A stretch of DNA of 64,000 bases from Streptomyces spinoverrucosus. GTDB taxonomy: Bacteria > Actinomycetota > Actinomycetes > Streptomycetales > Streptomycetaceae. The position numbers were made by a program, and so were the translations under genes. Each line of letters opens with the position of its first letter. Position 1 is the stretch's first letter. Positions 27,740-36,149 of this stretch are shown here, one piece after another. The notes under the pieces were generated by a model. It was not told where the DNA came from and did no database searches. It was given only the letters and a program-made list of their open reading frames with translations. The stretch lies in NCBI RefSeq assembly GCF_015712165.1, contig NZ_JADPZX010000001.1:4533501-4597500 (forward strand), in the 5' to 3' direction.

Positions 27740-28252
27740 TCAGGAACACGGCGACGACCGGCGCCGCCACGGCACATCGCTCACCGCGCTGCCCCCTTCA
27801 TCCCCCTGCAGCGCCTGCGCGATCCCCGTGAAGATCTCCTCCAACTGCCCCACCTGCTGCGGGTTCAGATGGTCGAACAACGCCGCGCGCACCGTCTCCA
27901 CATGCCCCGGCGCCACCCGCTCCACCACGACCATCCCCTCGTCCGTCAGCGCGGCCACGCTGCCCCGCTTGTCCCCGGGGCACCCCTCGCGCCGTACCAG
28001 CCCGTCCTTCTCCAGCCGGGTGACGGCGTACGTCAGCCGGCTCCGGGTGATCTTCAGGCGCTCCGCGAGATCGGTCATCCGCAGGCGGTGTTCCGGGGCC
28101 TCGGAGAGGTTGGCGAGGATGGAGTAGTACATGTGTGGCATGCCGGCCTCCTGCTGGAGCTGCCGGTCGAGCGTGTCCTCCAGGAGGAGGGTGGCTCCGA
28201 TGTAGGCGCGCCAGGCGCGCTGCTCCTCCGGAGTGAGCCAGCGAGTCGTCAT
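27740..28252 (-). CDS. MarR-family regulator
   Basis: This is a 170-residue winged-helix regulator. RMTDLAERLKITRSRLTYAV followed by TRLEKDGLVRREGCPGDKRG is the MarR recognition helix and wing (residues about 58-100), flanked by dimerisation helices. It lies between ribA and the divergent RibD-like gene, whose shared upstream region carries candidate operators. It probably represses itself and one or both neighbours. The ligand is unknown. The C-terminus is Arg/Ser-rich and probably disordered. Confidence 0.9.
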   Translation of the reverse strand: MTTRWLTPEEQRAWRAYIGATLLLEDTLDRQLQQEAGMPHMYYSILANLSEAPEHRLRMTDLAERLKITRSRLTYAVTRLEKDGLVRREGCPGDKRGSVAALTDEGMVVVERVAPGHVETVRAALFDHLNPQQVGQLEEIFTGIAQALQGDEGGSAVSDVPWRRRSSPCS

Positions 28253-28261
28253 GCCGCCAGT

Positions 28262-28290
28262 GTAGGTTTGCTTAAAACTTGAACCAAGCT
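28262..28290. promoter_or_regulatory. Candidate MarR operator between marR and the RibD-like gene
   Basis: An A/T-rich block with GCTT-AAAACTTGAACC-AAGC symmetry and TTGCTTAAAACTTGAA lies directly at the MarR start. Related TTTGAAG and CTTCAAGC elements occur at 27680-27735, ahead of ribA. Such A/T-rich islands stand out in this genome. Binding is inferred. Confidence 0.45.
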
Positions 28291-28335
28291 CGCCGGTCCC
28301 TCCCCGGTCCGCCGTCCCCGAGGTGGAGTGCTCCC

Positions 28336-29469
28336 ATGCCCTACCCCTACGTCCTCCTGTCCGCCGCGGTCTCCCTCGACGGCTACCTGGACGACACCGG
28401 CCCCGAACGCCTCCTGCTCTCCAGCCCGGCCGACTTCGACCGGGTCGACGAGGTACGCGCGTCCGTCGACGCGATCCTCGTCGGCGCCGGCACCATCCGC
28501 GCCGACAACCCCCGGCTGCTGGTCAACTCCCCCGAGCGACGGGCCGCCCGGGTGGCGCAGGGAAAGCCGGAGTACCCCCTGAAGGTCACGGTGAGCGGCA
28601 CGGGCGAGTTGGACCCGACCGCCAACTTCTGGCACACCGGCGGCGAGAAGGTCGTCTACACGACGACGGAGGGCGCCCGGCGCCTCAAGGAGACGCCCGT
28701 CGCGGCGGACGTGGTCGCGCTCGGCGACACGCTCGACTGGCGGGCGGTACTGGCCCACCTGCACGACGTACGAGGCATCCGCCGCCTGATGGTCGAAGGC
28801 GGCGGCACCGTCCACACCCAACTCCTCCTGGAGGGCCTGGCCGACGAACTCCAGCTCGTCCTCGCCCCCCTCTTCGTCGGCGACCCGTCCGCCCCCCGCC
28901 TCTTCGGCCCCGGCCGCTACCAGCCAGGACGCCTGCGCCTGGTCGAGACGCGGGCCATCGAGGACGTCGTACTCATGCGCTACGAGCCCACCGCACCCGG
29001 CACCGGAACCCTCCCCTCGGCCGCCGACCGCCGCTGGCTGGCACTGGCGTGCGAGCTGGCGACCCTGTGCCCGCCGTCGGACACGGCCTTCAGCGTGGGG
29101 GCGGTGGTCGTGGCGGAGGACGGCACGGAACTCGCCCGGGGCCACTCCCGGGAGGGCGGCGACCCGGTCGTCCACGCGGAGGAGGCGGCGCTCGCGAAGA
29201 TCGACCCCGACGACCCTCGGCTGCCCGGCGCCACGGTGTACACCAGCCTGGAGCCCTGCACCCGCCGCGCCTCCCGGCCCCGGCCCTGCGCGCGGTTGAT
29301 CCTCGACGCCGGGGTGGGGCGGGTGGTGACCGCCTGGCGCGAGCCGGACACGTTCGTGGAGCGGGCCGACGGGAGTGGGATGTTGGGAAGGGCCGGGGTG
29401 GACGTGGTGGTGGTACCGGAGTACGAGGGGGCGGCCACGGCGCCCAATCGTCATCTGGTGGCGAGGTGA
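28336..29469 (+). CDS. RibD-like protein with reductase domain before deaminase domain
   Basis: This is a 377-residue protein with two domains. Residues about 5-215 are a RibD_C/dihydrofolate-reductase-like reductase (SAAVSLDGYLDD, ILVGAGTIRADNP, IRRLMVEGGGTVHTQ). Residues about 225-370 are a cytidine-deaminase-like domain with the zinc motifs HAEEAALAKI and SLEPCTRRASRPRPCARLI. Standard RibD has the deaminase first, so the order here is inverted. Both active sites look intact, so it may carry out the two RibD steps of riboflavin synthesis or act on a related pyrimidine. ATG 28336 has GGAG upstream. It is divergent from marR. Confidence 0.87.
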   Translation: MPYPYVLLSAAVSLDGYLDDTGPERLLLSSPADFDRVDEVRASVDAILVGAGTIRADNPRLLVNSPERRAARVAQGKPEYPLKVTVSGTGELDPTANFWHTGGEKVVYTTTEGARRLKETPVAADVVALGDTLDWRAVLAHLHDVRGIRRLMVEGGGTVHTQLLLEGLADELQLVLAPLFVGDPSAPRLFGPGRYQPGRLRLVETRAIEDVVLMRYEPTAPGTGTLPSAADRRWLALACELATLCPPSDTAFSVGAVVVAEDGTELARGHSREGGDPVVHAEEAALAKIDPDDPRLPGATVYTSLEPCTRRASRPRPCARLILDAGVGRVVTAWREPDTFVERADGSGMLGRAGVDVVVVPEYEGAATAPNRHLVAR

Positions 29470-29696
29470 GCGGGGCGCAGTCCCTGGGACAGCTCGGCCC
29501 CCGCTGAGGCGCGCCTCGACACGCCGCTTGCTCCGCGCGCCCCCGAACAAGCCCGAACTCCTGCCGGGCGCCCCCGAGTTCTGCGCGAGGGGTCCCCGTG
29601 CTCCGTGCGTAAAACAACCGACGCTGCCACCTCAGCGCCCCCGCGACGCAGCCGTCGCCGCCGGCAGCGCCCAAGGAGCAAGGAGCAGGGGACGAC

Positions 29697-31340
29697 ATGA
29701 GATTCCTGGACCGTGAGCGCGCGGCCCTCACCAGGCTGCTGCCGGGTCTCGACGACAGTCTGAGCGCCGTGCCGCTGATGACCCTGGAAGGGCCCGACAG
29801 CCCCGGAATCGGGCTGTTCCGCAAGAGCGGGGGCCCCGGGCTGCTGGCGCCGACGTCCCTGAAGGGCCGGGGAGCCTCGGCGCTGGACGCCGTACGGGTA
29901 CAGCGCGCGCTCGGCAGCCGCTCTCCCTCGCTCGCCGTGGCGACGACCATGCACCACTTCTCCATGGCCACCCTGGTCGGGCTGAGCGGCACCGGGGAGG
30001 GCCTGGAGTGGATGCTCGTGCAGGCCGTCGCCACCGACGACCTGCTGTTGGCGTCCGGATTCGCCGAGGGCCGCAGCGGGCACGGCATCCTGTCGCCGAC
30101 GATGACCGCGACACCGACCCCGGAGGGCCTGCGCGTCAGCGGGGTGAAACGGCCCTGCAGCCTGGCCCGTTCCATGGACCTGCTCACGGCCAGCGTGCTG
30201 GTGCCGCGCGCGGACGGCGAGGGGCAGGAGCTGGCCGTGGCGCTGATCCCCGCCGACAGCGAGGGCCTGACCGTGAGCGGATTCTGGGCCAGCCGCTTCC
30301 TGGCCGGCGCCGAGAGCGAGCAGGTGACATTGGACGGCGTCCTCGTGCCGCCGGACCTGCTGGTACGGACGGCGTGCCCGCCCGGCGAACGGCTCGACGA
30401 GGTGCAGACGCTGGGCCTGGTCTGGTTCGAGCTGCTGATGACGGGCAGCTATCTGGGCGCCGCGAGCGCGCTCGTCGAGCGGGTGCTGCTGAACGACCGG
30501 GTGCCCGAGGGCGAGCGGGTCGCGCTGCTGGTCGCCGTCGAGTCCGCCGCGGCGTCCCTCGAAGGCCTGGCCCGCCGCGTGGACCAGGCAATGGCGACCG
30601 GGTCTTCGTCCGACAGCTCCGACCTCGGCAGCGCTACGTCCGGGAGCGCTACGTCCGGCAGCGCTACGTCCGGGAGCTCTGCGTCCGGGAGTTCCACGTC
30701 TGGCGGCTCTGCGTCCGGGAGTTCCACGTCGGCCGGCTCTCCGTCGGGCAGTTCCACGTCGGGAAGCTCTGCGTCCGGGAGCTCTGCGTCGGGCAGCTCT
30801 GCGTCGGGGAGTTCTACGTCCGGCAGTTCTACGTTGGGCAGCTCTGCGTCGGGGAGTTCTACGTTGGGCAGCTCTGCGTCGGGGAGTTCTACGTCCGGCA
30901 GTTCTACGTTGGGCAGCTCTGCGTCGGGGAGTTCTACGTTGGGCAGCTCTGCGTCGGGGAGTTCTACGTCCGGCAGTTCTACGTTGGGCAGCTCTGCGTC
31001 GGGCAGCTCTGCGTCGGCCAGCTCTACGACGGCCGGCTCTGCCTCCGGCAGTTCCACGTCGGCCGGTTCCACGTCCGACATGGCCGCGCCCAACCGCACC
31101 CCCCTCGACGACTCCGTCCTCGCCGAGTCCCTCTACGTCCGCTACGGCGTCCAGGACGCCCTCGCCCGGATCGTGCCGCGGGCGGTCGAGCTGCTCGGTG
31201 GGCTGAACTTCATGAGTTCCGACGAGATCGGCCATCTCGCCGCCTGCACCCACGGCCTGGCCCTGCACCCGCCGTCCCGTTCCCGGATGACCGGCCCGCT
31301 GGCCGCGTACCTGGCCGGCGGCCCGCTGACCGTCGCCTGA
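29697..31340 (+). CDS. Acyl-CoA-dehydrogenase-superfamily flavoprotein with Gly/Ser repeat insert
   Basis: This is a 547-residue protein. Residues 1-300 and about 462-547 form an acyl-CoA dehydrogenase-like fold (FAEGRSGHGILSPTMTATPT as the middle beta domain, then a helical C-terminal domain). Between them sits about 155 residues of GSSAS/GSSTS/GSSTL repeats. Without the insert it is near 390 residues, the size of this superfamily. It leads the azoxy-type operon. It may desaturate the acyl chain or, with the flavin reductase at 34381, act as a VlmH-like amine N-hydroxylase, and sequence alone does not decide. The start follows AAGGAGCAAGGAGCA. Confidence 0.75.
   Translation: MRFLDRERAALTRLLPGLDDSLSAVPLMTLEGPDSPGIGLFRKSGGPGLLAPTSLKGRGASALDAVRVQRALGSRSPSLAVATTMHHFSMATLVGLSGTGEGLEWMLVQAVATDDLLLASGFAEGRSGHGILSPTMTATPTPEGLRVSGVKRPCSLARSMDLLTASVLVPRADGEGQELAVALIPADSEGLTVSGFWASRFLAGAESEQVTLDGVLVPPDLLVRTACPPGERLDEVQTLGLVWFELLMTGSYLGAASALVERVLLNDRVPEGERVALLVAVESAAASLEGLARRVDQAMATGSSSDSSDLGSATSGSATSGSATSGSSASGSSTSGGSASGSSTSAGSPSGSSTSGSSASGSSASGSSASGSSTSGSSTLGSSASGSSTLGSSASGSSTSGSSTLGSSASGSSTLGSSASGSSTSGSSTLGSSASGSSASASSTTAGSASGSSTSAGSTSDMAAPNRTPLDDSVLAESLYVRYGVQDALARIVPRAVELLGGLNFMSSDEIGHLAACTHGLALHPPSRSRMTGPLAAYLAGGPLTVA
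30605..31080 (+). repeat. In-frame 15-bp minisatellite within the ACAD-family gene
   Basis: The 15-bp unit (GGCAGCTCTGCGTCG type) is repeated about thirty times with variants. The middle part is organised in a 75-bp higher-order unit (45 + 30 bp). All changes are multiples of 15, so the host frame is kept. On the opposite strand the same DNA reads as (A/V)ELP(D/N) pentapeptides. Confidence 0.9.
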
Positions 31341-31436
31341 CACGTCACCGAGAGCCGATCCCGCCCCCCTCCCCACCGCCACTGACCCCACCAACCTCCA
31401 CCAACCCCCATTCATCCGACCGAGGGGATCCTTCGC

Positions 31437-32552
31437 ATGCCCGCATTCGACGCATCCAGCGCATTCAACGCATTCAACGCATCCGACCGACCAACCCTGC
31501 TGCTCACCGGCGGCTCCGGCGTCCTGGGCCGGGCCCTGATCGAGGAGCTGGCGCCCGGCTTCCGCATCGTGTGCCTGCGCCACCGCACCGGCGTGGCCGA
31601 CCCCCGCGTGGAGGAGGTCCCGGCCGACCTGACGCAGCCGCGTCTCGGCCTGTCCCCGTCCGACCTGGCGCGGCTCACCGCGGACGTGGACCTGGTCGTG
31701 CACTCGGCCGCCGCCACCAACTGGAAGGCGGCGCCCGAGGCCATCTGGCGGGCCAACCTGGACGGCACCGCCGCCGTACTCGACCTCGCCGCCCGCGCCG
31801 AAGCGCCCGTCTACCACGTGAGCACCGCTTTCGTCGCCAACCCGCTCGCCCCCGAGGAGCAGCGCCGCTTTCCCGGCGCCGCCGCCTACCTGGCCTCCAA
31901 GACGGCGGCCGAGCAGGCGGTGCGCGAGGCGGCGGTGCCGACGGCGATCCTGCGCCCTTCGGTGGTGATGGGCGACTCCCGCACGGGCCGGATCGCCGGC
32001 GCCCAGGGACTGACGCGGGCGCTGGGCGCGATCGTCAAGGGCCAGGTGCCCGTGCTGCCGGGGGCGCCGGACGCCCGGATCGACATGGTGCCGCAGGACG
32101 TCGTCGCACGTGCCGTGGGCGAGCTGCTGCGCGCCGGTGCCACCGGTGGCGAATACTGGCTGACGGCCGGTACACAGGCGTTGTCGCAGGGCGAAGTCGT
32201 CGACGTGTGCCTGGAGTTCGCCGAGGGGTACGGGCCCCGGCCGCATCCGCCCCGGCTGATCCCGCTGGAGTCGGTGCACCGGCTGCTGCTGCCGCTGATC
32301 GAGGGCCCGTCGTTCCCCGAGTCGCTGCGCCGCCGCTTTCACACCTACGCCGAGTTACTGCTGGTGTTCCAGCGGGCCCTGCCCTTCGACTCCTCACTGG
32401 GCGCCCCGCACTGCGGTACGACCGTGTCCCGGGACGACCTGCGCCAGGCGCTCGTACGCAACCTCGCCGCGTGGTCGGCCGGCCCGGGCGGGCTGCGCCG
32501 GGCACCGCGCGCGTCGTACGGGGCCTCCTCCGCGCGGAGGCTGGCGTCGTGA
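31437..32552 (+). CDS. Thioester-reductase-like SDR (NAD(P)-binding)
   Basis: This is a 371-residue extended short-chain dehydrogenase. The nucleotide motif is LLLTGGSGVLGRALIEEL, and VDLVVHSAAATNWKA, VYHVSTAFVAN and YLASKTAAEQAV (YxxxK) match the reductase (R) domain of carboxylic acid reductases and NRPS release modules. It should reduce a carrier-bound acyl thioester to an aldehyde. The next gene, an aminotransferase, starts inside its stop codon, so the two products probably act in sequence. Its N-terminal FNAFNA repeat is trivial. The ATG at 31437 is the first good start. Confidence 0.85.
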   Translation: MPAFDASSAFNAFNASDRPTLLLTGGSGVLGRALIEELAPGFRIVCLRHRTGVADPRVEEVPADLTQPRLGLSPSDLARLTADVDLVVHSAAATNWKAAPEAIWRANLDGTAAVLDLAARAEAPVYHVSTAFVANPLAPEEQRRFPGAAAYLASKTAAEQAVREAAVPTAILRPSVVMGDSRTGRIAGAQGLTRALGAIVKGQVPVLPGAPDARIDMVPQDVVARAVGELLRAGATGGEYWLTAGTQALSQGEVVDVCLEFAEGYGPRPHPPRLIPLESVHRLLLPLIEGPSFPESLRRRFHTYAELLLVFQRALPFDSSLGAPHCGTTVSRDDLRQALVRNLAAWSAGPGGLRRAPRASYGASSARRLAS

Positions 32553-33841
32553 CCGTTTCTCCCATCAGCTCCCCCACCAGCTCTTCCACCACTGAAGCGG
32601 CCGTGGTGGACCCGTCGTACGTCGCCCGGCTCTACCGCGAGCATCTGGCCGCGGGCCGTGCCGTGCTCGGCGAAGTGCTGGGCGGCATGGTGGAGACGGT
32701 GTCCGAGGGCGCCTGGGTGCACACCTCCGACGGCCGCCGCTACCTCGACTTCGGCGGTTACGGCGTGTTCATCCTCGGCCACCGCCATCCGGCCGTCACC
32801 GAGGCGGTGCACCGGCAGATCGACGCCCATCCACTGGCCACCCGGGTCTTCCTGGAGCCGGTCGCGGCCCGCGCCGCCGAGGCACTGGCCGCGCACACCC
32901 CGGCGGGCCTGGACCGGGTGCACTTCGTCAACTCCGGCGCGGAGGCCACCGAGGCCGCGCTGAAGCTGGCCCGGGTGCACGGGCACACCGCGCTGATCAG
33001 CACCACCGGCGGCTATCACGGCAAGACGCTCGGCGCGCTCGGCGCCACCGCCAACCCCCTCTACCAGGACCCGTTCCGGCCGCTGCTGCCCGACACCGTG
33101 TCCGTGCCGTACGGCGACACCCATGTGCTGGCGGACGCCCTCGCCCGGTTCGGGCCGCGCGCCTGCGTGATCGTCGAACCGGTGCAGGGCGAGGGCGGGG
33201 TGCGCATCCCACCGCCCGGCTATCTCGCCGACACGGGCCGGCTGTGCCGTACCCACGGCGCCTTCCTGATCGTCGACGAGATCCAGACCGGCCTCGGCCG
33301 GCTCGGCTCCTGGTGGGGCGTGGACACCGAGCGGGTCAGCCCCGACGTACTGCTCGTCGGCAAGGGCCTGAGCGGCGGGGTCGTACCCGTCGCGGCGATG
33401 GTCGCCACCGAGCGGGCCTACGCCCCCTTCTCCCGCGACCCCTACCTGCACACCTCCACCTTCGCCGCCTCGCCCCTGGCCTGCGCCGCCGCCCTGGCCG
33501 CCGTACAGACCCTGGACCGGGAGGGCGTCGTCGCGCGGGCCCGGGCGCTGGGGCTGCGGCTGCTGCACGGCGTACGCGCCGCCTGCACGCCGTACACCGG
33601 CGGCCTGGTCCGGGACGTGCGCGGACGCGGCCTGCTCGTCGGGCTGGAGCTGGGCGCCGAACAGGCGGTGGGCGAGCTGATCCTGGAACTGATCGGCCGC
33701 GGCGTCCTGGTGAACCACTCCCTCAACGCGGGCCGAGTCCTGCGCCTGACCCCGCCGGCCGTCGTCACCGACGCGGAGCTGGGGCTGTTCCGCACGGCCC
33801 TGTCCGACTCGCTGCGGGCCGTGGCCGAGCGGCTCGGCTGA
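32549..33841 (+). CDS. Class III PLP-dependent aminotransferase
   Basis: This is a 430-residue PLP enzyme. FVNSGAEATEAALKLAR binds the cofactor phosphate, IVDEIQTGLGRLG contains the catalytic-site Asp, and LVGKGLSGG carries the Schiff-base lysine. HTSTFAASPLACAAALA completes the family signature. Class III enzymes aminate terminal aldehydes, so it fits aldehyde-to-amine conversion after the SDR. The GTG at 32549 overlaps the SDR stop (GTGA), indicating translational coupling. The first 25 residues are Ser/Thr-rich. Confidence 0.92.
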   Translation: MTVSPISSPTSSSTTEAAVVDPSYVARLYREHLAAGRAVLGEVLGGMVETVSEGAWVHTSDGRRYLDFGGYGVFILGHRHPAVTEAVHRQIDAHPLATRVFLEPVAARAAEALAAHTPAGLDRVHFVNSGAEATEAALKLARVHGHTALISTTGGYHGKTLGALGATANPLYQDPFRPLLPDTVSVPYGDTHVLADALARFGPRACVIVEPVQGEGGVRIPPPGYLADTGRLCRTHGAFLIVDEIQTGLGRLGSWWGVDTERVSPDVLLVGKGLSGGVVPVAAMVATERAYAPFSRDPYLHTSTFAASPLACAAALAAVQTLDREGVVARARALGLRLLHGVRAACTPYTGGLVRDVRGRGLLVGLELGAEQAVGELILELIGRGVLVNHSLNAGRVLRLTPPAVVTDAELGLFRTALSDSLRAVAERLG

Positions 33842-33920
33842 CCGCTGGTCCGCCTGCCCGTGAACCCCTGACCGCGTACGAGCGCAACAGCCGTCCCGGC
33901 GACGGCGGAAAGGTAACCCC

Positions 33921-34388
33921 ATGCGCCATGTGACCGTCACGATGACCGCCCACGACGTCGAGCCCGAGGCCGCCTACGAACGGATCCGGGACTTCCGGCG
34001 CTACCCGGACGTCACCGAGACCGTCCGCGAGGTGGTGGTGCACCCGCCCGGCGCCGACGGCACGGTCGTGTCCGACTGGACCGTGCGTTTCCGCAACGGC
34101 CTGATGCGCTGGTCGGAACGGGACGCCTTCCACCCCGAGACCCTCACTCTCGGCTTCACCCAGCTCCGGGGCGACTTCGAGGTGTTCGAGGGCACGTGGC
34201 GGTGCGCGGCGGGAGCGCGCGGTACGGCCGTCACCTTCGACGCCGTGTTCGACCTCGGCATCCCCACGCTGGCCGACCTGCTCGACCCGGTGGCCGAGTC
34301 GACGCTGCGCGGCAACGTCGAGCTGATCGCCCGCGGCCTGCTCGGCCGGGTCACGGCCCTGCCGGCCGCCGCGGCCGTCCATGGCTGA
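33921..34388 (+). CDS. SRPBCC / polyketide-cyclase-like protein
   Basis: This is a 155-residue helix-grip protein: MRHVTVTMTAHDVEPEAAYE, then FRRYPDVTETVREVVV, then a beta-rich core ending in the long C-terminal helix NVELIARGLLGRV. The pattern matches aromatase/cyclase and lipid-binding SRPBCC proteins. No catalytic residues can be assigned. It may bind a hydrophobic intermediate. Its stop lies 8 bases inside the flavin reductase gene, so the two are coupled. Confidence 0.8.
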   Translation: MRHVTVTMTAHDVEPEAAYERIRDFRRYPDVTETVREVVVHPPGADGTVVSDWTVRFRNGLMRWSERDAFHPETLTLGFTQLRGDFEVFEGTWRCAAGARGTAVTFDAVFDLGIPTLADLLDPVAESTLRGNVELIARGLLGRVTALPAAAAVHG

Positions 34389-34941
34389 GCCGGTGACCGC
34401 GCCGCCCCTGTCCGGCCGCCCGCCCGAACCGGCCTGGGACGCGCTGCGCGACGAGCCCGGCCCCGACACCGTCCGCTGCCTCGGGCTGTACGCCAAGCTG
34501 GCGGGCGGTGTCGCCGTGGTCACCGCGCTGGACGACCACGGCGGCCCGATCGGGATGACGGTCTCGGCCCTGACCTCCCTGTCGGCCCGCCCGCCGCTGC
34601 TGCTGGCCGGCCTGCGCAGCGGCTCGCGCACCCTGGCCGCGCTGCGGCGGCGCGGCACGTTCGCCGTCAGCCTGCTGGGGCAGCACCAGCGCGCGCTGGC
34701 CGAGCGGTTCGCCGACCCGGCCCTGCCGCCGGCCGCGCGCTGCACCGGCGTACCCCTGCGGCAGGTGCTCGGCCTGCCGGTGCTGGACGACGCGCTCGGC
34801 TGGACGGTGTGCCTGGTCGAGGACGTCCGCCGGTACGGCGACCACCACACCGTCGTCGGCCGCCTCCGCGCGGTCGGCCTCGGCAACGGCAGGCCGCTGC
34901 TGTGGCACGACCGGTCCTTCCACGCCCTCGACCCCGACTGA
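34381..34941 (+). CDS. Flavin reductase (FMN-binding split-barrel)
   Basis: This is a 186-residue flavin:NAD(P)H reductase-like protein. GVAVVTALDDHGGPIGMTVSALTSLSARPPLLL and GTFAVSLLGQHQRALAERFA are the FMN-binding core, and a closing HHTVVGRLRAV strand follows. Such proteins supply reduced flavin to a separate monooxygenase, as VlmR does for VlmH in valanimycin synthesis. Here the ACAD-superfamily protein five genes upstream in the same operon is the natural partner. Convergent terminators follow. Confidence 0.9.
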   Translation: MAEPVTAPPLSGRPPEPAWDALRDEPGPDTVRCLGLYAKLAGGVAVVTALDDHGGPIGMTVSALTSLSARPPLLLAGLRSGSRTLAALRRRGTFAVSLLGQHQRALAERFADPALPPAARCTGVPLRQVLGLPVLDDALGWTVCLVEDVRRYGDHHTVVGRLRAVGLGNGRPLLWHDRSFHALDPD

Positions 34942-34950
34942 CGTACCGAC

Positions 34951-35025
34951 GGCTCAGCCCTACCGAGGGCTGAGCCCATGACAAGGCGGTGGGGTGGGAC
35001 CCGTTCAGGGCCCCACCCCACCGCC
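34951..35025. terminator. Double hairpin between the convergent operons
   Basis: There are two hairpins. GGCTCAGCCCT (34951-34961) pairs with 34966-34976. GGCGGTGGGGTGGG (34985-34998) pairs with 35012-35025. The second is followed by a short T run on the plus strand. They separate the rightward flavin reductase from the leftward desaturase. Confidence 0.9.
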
Positions 35026-35039
35026 GTTTCACAGGGACG

Positions 35040-36083
35040 TCAGGACGCCGTGCGCAGAACCTCGCTCGCCGTGCCGAGGTGGCGGGCGAGATCGCGGTAG
35101 GACTGAAGGACTCCGATCTCGGTGTACGGGATCCCGCGCTCGGCGCAGAACGCCTTGACGACCGGGTAGGCGTGGCGCAGCGCGGAGCGCGGCATACCCG
35201 GGAACAGGTGGTGCTCGATCTGGTAGTTGAGGCCGCCGAAGAAGAAGTCGCCGACCAGACCGGTGGGCAGGGTGCGCGAGGTGAGCACCTGGCGTTCCAG
35301 CCAGGTCCACTCGGCGCCGGTCCTGGTGGGCAGCCCCTTGTGGTTGATCGCGAAGCCGAGCCCCAGCAGATAGCCGAGCAGGCCCTGGTGCACGGCGAGG
35401 AACAGCAGGACACCCGTCCAGGGCAGCAGCCAGATCAGCGCGCCGAAGAACATCGCCGCGTGCGCGGCCATCAGACCGCCCTCCAGCCACGGCCGGCGCA
35501 CCGCTCGCCGGCGCAGCGCGATGACCCCGGCGATGCGCAGGACGACCGCCTCCAGGCCGAGCAGCGGGAAGAACAGATGGCGCTGGTGGGTGGCGAGGAA
35601 GCGGGCGAGTCCGGTGCGCTCGCGGGCCTGTTCGGGTGCGAAGACGGCCGCGCGGCGTCGGATGTCGGGGTCCAGTTCCAGGTGGTTGGGGTGGTTGTGG
35701 TGCCGGTTGTGGTGCTGCACCCACCAGCCGAAGCACACGCCCAGCATCAGGTTGCCGTGGATCAGGCCGAGCGTGCGGATGGTCCGCTGCGAGCGGCTGA
35801 TCTGGCGGTGCCCGGCGTCGTGCAGGAGGAAGGCGAGCTGCTCGTGCCAGATCGCGAGCCAGACGGCCGCGAGCGTCACCTGCCACCAGGCGCCGTCGGA
35901 CAGCGCGAGCCCTGCCCAGCCGACGGCGTTCATCAGCCAGACCACCACGATCGCGGTGGCGTACTGCCCCTTGCGGGGCCGCATCAGCCCGGCGTCGGTG
36001 ACGCGCCGCGTCAGTTCGCGGAAGTCCTCCTCCGCCGCGCCCGGTTCACGCGGCGCGGAGCCGACTGCCGACAGATCGGTCAT
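35040..36083 (-). CDS. Membrane fatty-acid desaturase
   Basis: This is a 347-residue membrane diiron desaturase. The three histidine boxes are HDAGH, HHNRHH and QIEHHLF, with four hydrophobic spans between them (for example TAIVVVWLMNAVGWAGLAL). It belongs to the acyl-lipid/front-end desaturase type and would insert a double bond in an acyl chain or alkylamine. It is the last gene of the leftward operon containing VlmB/VlmA/VlmO-like genes. ATG 36083 (MTDLSAVGSAP) follows AAAGGG. An upstream in-frame start adds only six residues. Confidence 0.9.
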   Translation of the reverse strand: MTDLSAVGSAPREPGAAEEDFRELTRRVTDAGLMRPRKGQYATAIVVVWLMNAVGWAGLALSDGAWWQVTLAAVWLAIWHEQLAFLLHDAGHRQISRSQRTIRTLGLIHGNLMLGVCFGWWVQHHNRHHNHPNHLELDPDIRRRAAVFAPEQARERTGLARFLATHQRHLFFPLLGLEAVVLRIAGVIALRRRAVRRPWLEGGLMAAHAAMFFGALIWLLPWTGVLLFLAVHQGLLGYLLGLGFAINHKGLPTRTGAEWTWLERQVLTSRTLPTGLVGDFFFGGLNYQIEHHLFPGMPRSALRHAYPVVKAFCAERGIPYTEIGVLQSYRDLARHLGTASEVLRTAS

Positions 36084-36149
36084 CGCGGTGCCCTTTCGCA
36101 CTCGGGGACGCAGGGGACGTACGAGATGTGAGAGACGTGGGCGCGGGAC

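Noticed and set aside
30449..31099. Antisense (A/V)ELP(D/N) pentapeptide-like frame as a real gene
   Set aside because: It is kept only as a curiosity. It has no ribosome site, its flanks are low quality and the sense gene is well supported.
30008..33841. 1277-codon rightward frame across three genes
   Set aside because: The end is the aminotransferase. The start is an out-of-frame reading of the ACAD-family gene and repeats.
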